Positions 57,281-64,000 of a DNA stretch of 64,000 bases are shown here, piece after piece; position 1 is the first letter of the stretch; each line of letters begins with the position of its first letter. The DNA comes from Anisus vortex. Lineage: Eukaryota > Mollusca > Gastropoda > Planorbidae. Below the pieces are notes generated by a model. The model saw only the letters and a program-made list of their open reading frames with translations. It made no database searches and had not been told where the DNA came from. Both the position numbers and the translations under genes were made by a program. The stretch is from assembly GCA_949126835.1 (NCBI GenBank), contig OX421497.1, forward strand, positions 7,592,191 through 7,656,190, in the 5' to 3' direction.

Positions 57281-60019
57281 CTAACTATCAGTGAATTTGT
57301 CATTCAATTCATCCTGTACTCCAGGCATAAATTTTACAAATAAGAGTAACAATGTTAACAACATCAAGCTTATTCCAATTGTTTTCAGAAGGTAAGGCTT
57401 TATCATTTTCAAATGATATAATATTTTTGCCTTTCTTTCATCACACAACAATGGCATCTGCATGTGAGCAGTGTACAATTTTTTCCTAACAAAAACAGTT
57501 AAGTCAGACAAAAAATTTATGTACTTATCTAGGTACTTGATCAGCCCAAGGAGATCCAATTCGGTCTGCCATGCTTCTTGAAGTAGTTTGAGTGGTCCTC
57601 GGACAGTGGGTCCAAAGATTGGTCCATAGGCTCCTCGACTTTCCGGATGGGATTCAGTTGACCTCTCCTGCTCCAGGCATAAGTTCTTTAGGACAGGATT
57701 GAAGAGTTCCGGGGCGAAGTTGGTCCTTTGATCTGTCGGTATGGATTGTGGTAACCCATAGCTTTTGATAGTTTCGGTCCAGCTCTCAGCACTCGTTTCT
57801 TCAGTGATGCTCCTCAAATCTTCATCTGTACCGGCAACTGCAGGTTTGCATTGTTGTTTATTCATGCTGTGGTCTATCTGTTCATAGACATCAGTAGTAG
57901 GATTTTCTTTCTCGTCGACAGCTTTCTCATGCAACTGTAGCAACTCTGGGTCTACTTTCTGCTCAGCAATCAATTCATTTTGTGATGACTTCTTTGATTG
58001 TTCATTTCCTTTCGGACAATCTTCAATCATGGAGAAAATAGTAGTATCAAGTTCCACTCCTTCTTCCACTTTCTTCTCTCGTGGGAGAATTTCTTCTTTA
58101 TTTTTCTTTTCTTGTGAGATAGTTTCTTCTTTCTTTTTCTGTGGTGTCATACCCTTTATGACATCACCTACAGGATAAAGTTCTTTTTCTTTTCCTGTCT
58201 CCACAATAGGACTAGGGTCTGGATTTTCCTTCACAATCAGTTCAGGTCTCACCCTCCCTTTCGCCAAATCATTTGCTAGGATAACGGATATGCCCTCAAC
58301 AGGAAGTTTTGATATTACTCCAACTGTCACATATCCTGTCACCAAGTCAGATGCGAGGTATATCCTATGTAGAGGTATTTCTTCTTTCCATTCAAAACCT
58401 CTCAATAGGACGGTCTGTCCTGTCAATGTATTATCATTCAATGGTAATACATCTTTAAGCAGCAGTGTTAATGATGCTCCTGTGTCTCGTAATATTTTTA
58501 CGGACTTCAGTGGTCCTTCTTTTTGTAAGGCCACACAACCTTCACTAATGAACGGTTGAAAACTGCACAGGGTCTCTGTGTCAATTTTATTCTTCCCTTG
58601 ACCATGACTTTCGGGTGTTGTTTCATCTTTCGATGACTTCAGACTCTTGTTCGAGTCAAAAATACTTTGGTCTACTTTTTCGTCTCTGTGGACTTGGACA
58701 ATTAATCCAATAGTAGCCATTCTGTATTTATAATCAGGATATTTATCCTCATTATCTTCAGTTGTAGATTTCTCTACCTTCTGACTTTTGCTCTCAGGCA
58801 AATCCACCCTCAGTGTTTCTGGTTTAGAAGAATCTCTCTTCGAATTCAGTTCGTTTGTATCTTCGCTTTCTTGTACATTCTGTATTTGTTTATGGCTTGC
58901 ACACATGACCACTTTGTTAGGTCTTTTGTCGCTTCGTATACTCCAACAGTCTTCAATGCTATGTCCTGTTCTTTTACAAAAAGTACATTGGACGTTTTTG
59001 TAGACAGGTTTTTTATTAACATCATTTTGTTTCACAAAATGCTCTTTTTCACGATGTTTTTGTGTGTTTTCTGCTTGCCGTTGTGGCCTATTAACATTCT
59101 TTCCATCAGCTGTCCTATGACACAGTGCATACTGTTCAGCTAAATCAGCAGCCTTATGTGGGTCAGTGATATCACGCTCGGATAAATACATTCTTATATC
59201 CGGCCTCACTTTGTTAATAAAATCCTCTAACAGAATGATATCTTTCATTTCTTTTAATGTGGAGATATTTCTGGATTTTATCCACTGATCCATTAACTTT
59301 TCTTCTGCTCTAAGGAAGTCTAAGTGTGTTTGGTAAGGGGACATTGTGTACTGACGGAACCTTTTCCGATAACTTTCAGGTATTTGGTTGTACGCTTTCA
59401 GTACAGAATCTTTGATGATTTCATAATCATTTAAATGCTCCTCTTTTAACAATAGAACACAATCTCTTGCCCTTCCCTGAGTAAAGGCTGTTCTTACTAA
59501 TATTCCCCATTTATCTTCTGGGAACTTAAAATCTCTGCAAGAAATCTCAAAGGTCTGGAAGAAATTAGCTATTTCACTTTCTTTATCAATGTAGGTAGGG
59601 ACTAGCTTTTTCCATCTGGCCATCTCTACATCACTATGAGATTCTTTTTTAGTAGCTCCTATCTTTGCTAGCTCTATTCTTTCCTGACTTTCTCTTTGAC
59701 TTTTCTTATCTCTTTCCTGACTTTCTATTTCTAGACGTCTTTGTTCCATCTCCATTTCCATCCGTTTCATTTCTAATTGAAATCGGAACTGTTCTGACAT
59801 AGATTTCGACGTCTGACCTTCAACTTGATATCCCTCCGCGCTTGATTCTACTTTCAACTTGCCACTCGCAATCAACACATCTTTTATCTGCTGTGTCAAC
59901 ACAGTCCTCGATGGTGTAGTTTCAGTAACTTCTATCTTTAAGATCTCAGCGATCTCTTTTAACTTCTTTATTGATAAAGTTTTCAGAACTTCTTCTTCTG
60001 GATTTTCAATAAATTCCAT
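57281..60019 (-). CDS. Gag-protease polyprotein with residual integrase pieces, 912 aa
   Basis: Single open frame. Residues 1-60 resemble a short helical SAP-like region (TLSIKKLKEIAEILKIEV). 76-120 is a charged coiled coil. 136-305 is the capsid-type (SCAN-like) gag domain, with LVPTYIDKESEIANFFQTFE and YRKRFRQ. A zinc knuckle C345-X2-C348-X4-H353-X4-C358 binds nucleic acid. The retropepsin active site is Asp512-Thr-Gly-Ala (LRDTGASLTLL). From 680 on are fragments only: ELIAEQKVDPEL, then the integrase piece TDQRTNF (Asp763) and HPESRGA, where the catalytic Glu block that should follow is absent, then a GPLKLLQEAW linker, YHLKMIKPYLL, and a membrane-like helix at 880-898. Reverse transcriptase and RNase H are missing, although the frame remains open. 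Start chosen as the first Met after the leader. It could still supply structural proteins. Confidence 0.88.
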   Translation of the reverse strand: MEFIENPEEEVLKTLSIKKLKEIAEILKIEVTETTPSRTVLTQQIKDVLIASGKLKVESSAEGYQVEGQTSKSMSEQFRFQLEMKRMEMEMEQRRLEIESQERDKKSQRESQERIELAKIGATKKESHSDVEMARWKKLVPTYIDKESEIANFFQTFEISCRDFKFPEDKWGILVRTAFTQGRARDCVLLLKEEHLNDYEIIKDSVLKAYNQIPESYRKRFRQYTMSPYQTHLDFLRAEEKLMDQWIKSRNISTLKEMKDIILLEDFINKVRPDIRMYLSERDITDPHKAADLAEQYALCHRTADGKNVNRPQRQAENTQKHREKEHFVKQNDVNKKPVYKNVQCTFCKRTGHSIEDCWSIRSDKRPNKVVMCASHKQIQNVQESEDTNELNSKRDSSKPETLRVDLPESKSQKVEKSTTEDNEDKYPDYKYRMATIGLIVQVHRDEKVDQSIFDSNKSLKSSKDETTPESHGQGKNKIDTETLCSFQPFISEGCVALQKEGPLKSVKILRDTGASLTLLLKDVLPLNDNTLTGQTVLLRGFEWKEEIPLHRIYLASDLVTGYVTVGVISKLPVEGISVILANDLAKGRVRPELIVKENPDPSPIVETGKEKELYPVGDVIKGMTPQKKKEETISQEKKNKEEILPREKKVEEGVELDTTIFSMIEDCPKGNEQSKKSSQNELIAEQKVDPELLQLHEKAVDEKENPTTDVYEQIDHSMNKQQCKPAVAGTDEDLRSITEETSAESWTETIKSYGLPQSIPTDQRTNFAPELFNPVLKNLCLEQERSTESHPESRGAYGPIFGPTVRGPLKLLQEAWQTELDLLGLIKYLDKYINFLSDLTVFVRKKLYTAHMQMPLLCDERKAKILYHLKMIKPYLLKTIGISLMLLTLLLLFVKFMPGVQDELNDKFTDS

Positions 60020-60191
60020 TCTTTAGTTAAGAGATTTATAAAGTGGTAAATTTCCAACTTACGTTTTTCCAATCGGAAGAATAATTTCAGCGTTCTTAGG
60101 CTTGCTCAGTAGGTCACTGCTCCGACACACAACACAACACAACTTGAATATATGCTTCACTATACAACTATATCGGACGAAGACCCCAAAC
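60020..60191 (-). promoter_or_regulatory. 5' leader and primer-binding site of the LTR element
   Basis: Between the 5' LTR and the gag start. The PBS-like TGGGGTCTTCGTCCGA begins within four bases of the LTR. A possible splice donor (ACGTAAGT, minus strand, near 60060) lies before the ATG. Confidence 0.6.
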
Positions 60192-60814
60192 TGTTATGGC
60201 CCTCTATATGATGACTATTATTACGACTCGTTAAATCGGATTCAATGAATATAGTTGTATCTTTATTAGAAGTCTCTAGATTCTGCTAATCTGTAGCCCA
60301 AGCTAGGGGTTCCTTGACTGACAGGTCTATGCAGCAATGTAGTTATATTCGTGATAATTATCTTCAACACCTTTCTCAACAATGATAGATCAAACAACTC
60401 CAGTTGTTGAATAAACAATTTTATTTAAATTGTAGACTCAATATAAACGATCAATAAACTTCATCAACTGATGGCAACATAAGTTTCAATACAATGGCAT
60501 ACAATATACAAATGAATATAGCGACTTCACTCTACAAACGTTTAAACTGAACTAACTTTAAGGAGGTCGGGACTTTACAAAGAAAACGATCATCGAAGAT
60601 TCTACAGGGTCTTAATACGCATTTTAACCTCTTTCTCTATAATTACTACGATCCAGAATTATCCCCCAATTTCCACGGGATTTGAACGAATTATTTTATT
60701 TAAACTGCCCTCAGGGCATAAAGGTCAAACCTTGGTCGCTTTGGACTCTGATACGCACTTGTTAAGAGGTCAATGCCTTACTACGTCATTCATTTATGAC
60801 CGATATTCGTAACA
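60192..60814 (-). repeat. 5' LTR of the Ty3-like element
   Basis: 623 bp, same ends and length as 54459-55081. The transcript would start in this copy and run leftwards. Confidence 0.95.
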
Positions 60815-61807
60815 GCGCCCATATACTTATGCTCTTGTATTTCTGTTAATTGTGCTTTTATTGTATGTGCCTCTAAAGTATCTTCTGGAAGTGTATCTAA
60901 TTGCTGTTTTAAGTGTTGTTCCGTCTCCCTTAGCTGCGTATTAATGTATTTGGATATTATTTGTGTTAAGTGTTTGATGCTATGCTTAAGTACTGTCCAC
61001 GTCTCTCCCATGTCAGTCTGTTGGTCTAAGGTACTAATGTCTATTGTGTTTTCAATGAGAGTTTGAATTGTTTTTGTGTAAAACTCACTCTTTAAAAGTG
61101 AGTTATTAAATTTCCAGTGGGGCGACCCGGTATGCCTGTGCCGGCTCCACGCTGCTGTGGTCACCGACACTAGCACCGCTTTATGATCCGTATACTCCAA
61201 TGTTTCCCCCAAATGAGACACTCTGGCAACCGTATCCCCATCCGGTACATAAACCCTATCTAGCCGGGACTTAACTGGGTGAGCGTTGTAGGCAAACGTC
61301 GTGTCCTGTCCAAGTGGGTATATTTTCCTGTAAGCGTCGACAAGTGAAAATGTTGTAAATGTATTATCTAACCAGTGACTACTTTGTTTGTTTTTGTTAA
61401 GTGTGTTCACTCTGTCAAGTTCGTCATGTGTATAATTAAAGTCTCCACCTATTATAAGTTTATCATGTTGATATGTTGTATTTAAAATGTCATTTAAATT
61501 ATCAAAGAAGGCAGGTTTTTCTGTGTTTTGTGTAGGAGCGTAGATGTTAACTAGTGTATATTTATTGTTACTGTTTTCTATTCTAATTATAGTGAGTCTA
61601 CCCTGGTTATCTTTATGCTTGTGTGTGACTTTGTATTTATCTGACGTTTGAATTATGGCTGTTCCTCTAGCGAATGTACCTAAACTAAAAATGCTATCTC
61701 TGAAACCCATTTCTGTTATGTATCTGTCTGCAGTAAATTGTTTGTTTATGTTGGTTTCTTGCAAGAAGATGAAATCGGGTTTATGTTTCCTTGCAAGGTG
61801 AACTAAG
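60815..61807 (-). pseudogene. LINE apurinic-type endonuclease domain
   Basis: The minus frame carries the AP-endonuclease blocks in order: FIFLQETN (catalytic Glu), LVNIYAPT, GGDFN, SRLDRVYV, and TDHKAV. It begins VHLARKHKPDFIF at the junction with the second LTR element at 61807, so about the first 30 residues of the usual domain are missing. It ends at the GCGC duplication of the Ty3-like insertion and continues, in frame, on the other side at 54458. Confidence 0.87.
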
Positions 61808-63075
61808 TGTCACAATTCTGGATTTAATCGTGACTATTAGCACTTAGATAGATAGCAGTGTATAACTAGAACCTTAGATTAGCTTAAGTTTAGCTAGAAT
61901 AGAGAGAAGGTTAGTCTGACGTCACTATCTTCTCCCTCCCTTACGCAATTACATCTCCCCATCACTCTTTCTCACCTGTTTCTCTACCCTTCACTATACT
62001 CTTGTACTACGCCCAAATTCAGAGTCTACTGACTAATACGATCAACTTGGTACTACATCTTGGTTGAATGGGTACGAATGTGTTAGTTAGAATGTATATA
62101 TTTTATCCTATGCTATATTAATGTATTCATATCATGTCTTAATGTGTTTATATCTTGTGCTATTTTAACGCATGTGTAGACAGTCATTACTCGATCCCTC
62201 ACTCACCCCCTCCTCTTCGCGCCCCCGCCACCCCCCCTTTATATCCCCTCAGCTTAGCGGCACGTTATGCAATTGCTTTGAGACGGTCGTTCCCTGAGCG
62301 TTGACCAGAGAACCCAGTTCGCACACATATAACTAATTCTCGTCCGAAACCCCCCCCCCCCCCAGCCACTTGAGTTAACTACTTAAAATTCTACCAGAGG
62401 GAGATAAATTCCCCCACTCAACATGACGTCTGTATCAATTGTCTTTCATCTAGACCTCTCCCCCCCCCTTTTCGCCCTCGCAACCCCGACCCCCAATCCA
62501 TTTTTGGCTCCAATAAGCTTTTCTTATGCAAATGTATATTCAATCTAGCCAATGAGAATAGGATGTAATTAAATGTAAGCCAACCAAATTAACCTTGGGT
62601 CAGGTAATGTTCACGAAAAAGCCCGCCCAACTAAACTAGAGAGATCTCCCCCAGCTCCCGAGCTGGACACATCGTTTTGGTCTAGCTCCCGAATTGTTAC
62701 TTGGACTTGCAGATACTTAGCCAATAATCGTAATTTCCTCATTATAGTTACGTAGCCTAAACTTGGATTCCGCAACAACACAATATATTGAGTGATAGAC
62801 GTTCCCGTGCATATATCTCAAGCATTATATCTCCCCTGCATGTTAGTATGTGTACTTCATCATTGGATATTGAATTTGAATCATAAATAAACACCTGAAA
62901 CGTAACCAGAGACTTGCTTGCCTAACTTAGAACTGTCTGTTTGTGTGTGTTTAATAACATCTAAACGAGCCAGTAGAGAACAAATAAATATTCCAGGTCA
63001 ACTACAGCATCGGCACCTCATACCTCTAAGACAACCAGCCATTATTACCCCCCTCTCAATTGCCACATCGTGACA
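61808..63075 (+). repeat. 5' LTR of the second retroelement
   Basis: Inverted ends TGTCAC/GTGACA. It has a TATA-like cctttatatcccctc at about 62236 and an AATAAA-type signal (cataaataaacacctg) near 62885, placed as in an LTR U3-R-U5. C-rich tracts lie at 62350-62365 and 62460-62470. Confidence 0.72.
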
Positions 63076-63078
63076 AAG

Positions 63079-63098
63079 TGGGACCTCGTGTCCGGGAT
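63079..63098 (+). promoter_or_regulatory. Primer-binding site, tRNA-Pro-like
   Basis: TGGGACCTCGTGTCCGGGAT starts three bases after the LTR. It shares CTCGT and TCCGGGAT with the classical tRNA-Pro primer-binding site of retroviruses; the match is imperfect. Confidence 0.6.
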
Positions 63099-63189
63099 TA
63101 TCTGAACTTCAAGCCGTTCAGCGCACTGTCAACAGCAACAACCCGAGGACTACGCCGATTCTGAAACCGACCCTGGATGGGGGCTCATC

Positions 63190-63445
63190 TCTCTACAACA
63201 CAAAGACTCTAAGCCAGCAACCAGACCCGTCATCCCAACGCCAGCAACCAGACCCGTCATCCCAACGCCAGCAACCAGATCCATCAACCCATCAAACCAG
63301 GCTCGCCACTTTACGCAGCCTACGCCACCCCAGCCTACGCCTACGCCACCCCAGCCTACGCCTACGCCACCCCAGCCTACGCTTACGCCACCCCAGCTAC
63401 GCCTACGACACCCCAGCCTACGCTTACGCCAAGCCAGGCTCGCCA
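63190..63445 (+). repeat. GC-rich degenerate tandem repeats in the leader
   Basis: Two blocks: 27-bp units gacccgtcatcccaacgcca with gcaacca (63200-63290), then about 23-bp units of ccagcctacgcctacgccac (63315-63435). They give low-complexity Gln/Pro/Ser or Tyr/Ala frames. This may be untranslated leader or the start of a low-complexity gag. Confidence 0.75.
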
Positions 63446-64000
63446 CACTACGCCAGCCTACGTCACCCCAGACACACCAGCAACCAAATTTGCCACCCCA
63501 TTACGCCAGATTGCCGCCCCAACCGCCAGGTCGCCACCCTCTGGCCCCGCATCAACGTACCGGCACCCGAGACGTCAGCAGAGAGACCCACCGCCGCCGC
63601 ATCAGCCTGCCCGACTACTAGAGACCGCCGAGAACCCGACAACTGCCCTGTCAACCTCCCCGTAGGAACCCGCCGTAGTTCCCGGTATCCAAACCCGGAA
63701 AAATAGACACTAACATTAAACGCTAATCCAGTCCCGGCACGGGGAAAGAGAATTCCTAACCAGCCCGAAGTTATCTGCTCCAACAGCGCCGAGCGCCATA
63801 TAAACGATAACTTTATGATTGGATATACGTGTGTTAGTGTATGTGTGTAAAATTCTGGAATTGCTGTCTGGTGAGTACCATTTTGAGTTGTATTACGTTA
63901 GCTAAACTCTGAACCCCAACACCCCTCCTATACTTTCCTTTCTTATCTCGCTATATCTCTGTCCGCCTCTAGTATCTTAATCTCGCCTCACTCTGTTACT
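63446..64000 (+). other. Internal region of the second LTR element
   Basis: GC-rich to 63720, then AT-rich. One + frame stays open through much of 63190-63705 without a clear start and has no recognisable domain. Minus-strand ORFs here are shadows. Confidence 0.4.

Larger units (their letters stand above)
54459..60814 (-). mobile_element. Ty3-like LTR retroelement, 6,356 bp, RT-deficient
   Basis: Flanked by GCGC target duplications (54455-54458, 60815-60818). Two 623-bp LTRs begin TGTTATGG and end CGTAACA and look identical by eye, indicating a recent insertion. On the minus strand, a primer-binding site resembling the tRNA-Pro type (TGGGGTCTTCGTCCGA, about 60173-60188) follows the 5' LTR, and a polypurine tract (AGAAG and an 11-G run, complement of 55082-55097) precedes the 3' LTR. 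The only long ORF is 57281-60019; no reverse transcriptase or RNase H is seen anywhere. It is therefore non-autonomous as it stands. Confidence 0.9.
50505..61807 (-). mobile_element. Tx1/L1-like LINE, split by an LTR element and cut at its 5' end
   Basis: Minus-strand non-LTR retrotransposon. A 36-T run at 50505-50540 is its poly(A) tail, with an AATAAA signal (complement) immediately beside it at about 50551. Next come a 1.6-kb 3' region (50541-52151), the zinc-finger part (52152-52908), reverse transcriptase (52909-54458), then the 6.36-kb LTR insertion (54459-60814 plus a 4-bp duplication), and the endonuclease (60815-61807). The coding frame is continuous across the insertion if the LTR element and one GCGC are ignored. 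At 61807 it is cut by the LTR of a second retroelement, so its true 5' end lies beyond the window. The Tx1/L1 affinity is inferred from RT motifs. Confidence 0.85.
61808..64000 (+). mobile_element. Second LTR retroelement, 5' part, running off the right edge
   Basis: TGTCAC at 61808 and GTGACA ending at 63075 delimit a 1,268-bp LTR; a PBS-like sequence follows. It cuts the LINE endonuclease, so it inserted into the LINE. The rest of the element (gag, pol, 3' LTR) should lie beyond the window. The second LTR is not visible, so the boundary call rests on the inverted ends, the PBS and the abrupt end of the LINE frame. Confidence 0.72.

Noticed and set aside
58290..59143. Plus-strand ORFs inside the gag-protease gene
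   Set aside because: Shadows of the 912-codon minus-strand frame.
63150..63783. Minus-strand Gly/Trp/Val-rich ORFs
   Set aside because: Antisense readings of GC-rich tandem repeats in the leader of a + strand LTR element.

Overview
The window is AT-rich nuclear DNA of an invertebrate animal. Protein-coding sequence lies in small exons bounded by GT/AG splice sites, and almost everything else is introns, minisatellites and nested transposable elements. A gastropod mollusc is my best guess, from the repeat style (tRNA-headed SINEs, hAT families, CR1-like LINE tails, frequent AGGCCTA words), but no single gene proves it. There is no sign of bacterial, plasmid or phage DNA.

Genes. Two tandem paralogous four-transmembrane protein genes lie on the + strand. 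Gene 1 enters from beyond the left edge; its last three coding exons are at 128-228, 1136-1277 and 6369-6536. Gene 2 is complete in six coding exons (13378-13534, 14104-14183, 16823-16879, 17321-17421, 18244-18376, 20679-20930) and encodes 259 residues. Splice phases match at both comparable junctions, and the 101-bp exon has identical length in both genes. The topology (four membrane segments, a Cys-containing loop with an N-C-T sequon, a charged cytoplasmic tail) resembles MS4A/CD20-like proteins; that family name is tentative.

Introns and repeats, 0-49 kb. Gene 1's last intron holds a 3.6-kb decayed hAT transposon with inserted SINE, LINE and piggyBac-like MITE copies, then a 0.9-kb 8-bp satellite. 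Gene 2's introns carry three separate minisatellites (61-, 18- and 21-bp units), SINEs and a LINE tail. From 21 to 49 kb no host gene is recognised. That stretch holds about ten copies of a tRNA-derived SINE, 44-, 43-, 41- and 13-bp tandem arrays (the 43-bp array is about 2.4 kb), several hAT remnants (one nested in another) and pieces of at least three LINE lineages.

Nested retroelements, 49.5-64 kb. A minus-strand Tx1/L1-like LINE (endonuclease, reverse transcriptase, zinc finger, long 3' region, poly(A)) is split by a 6,356-bp Ty3-like LTR element. That element has two 623-bp LTRs and a GCGC target duplication, and carries a single 912-codon gag-protease ORF that has lost reverse transcriptase. 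The LINE's 5' end is cut by a second LTR element on the + strand, whose 1,268-bp LTR and primer-binding site are visible before it runs off the right edge.

The most informative observations are the tandem four-TM pair with reconstructed exons, the RT-less but open LTR-element ORF, the nested insertions that can be ordered in time, a SINE family whose two copies carry different LINE-like 3' tails, and an intronic array repeating a TGACGTAA word.
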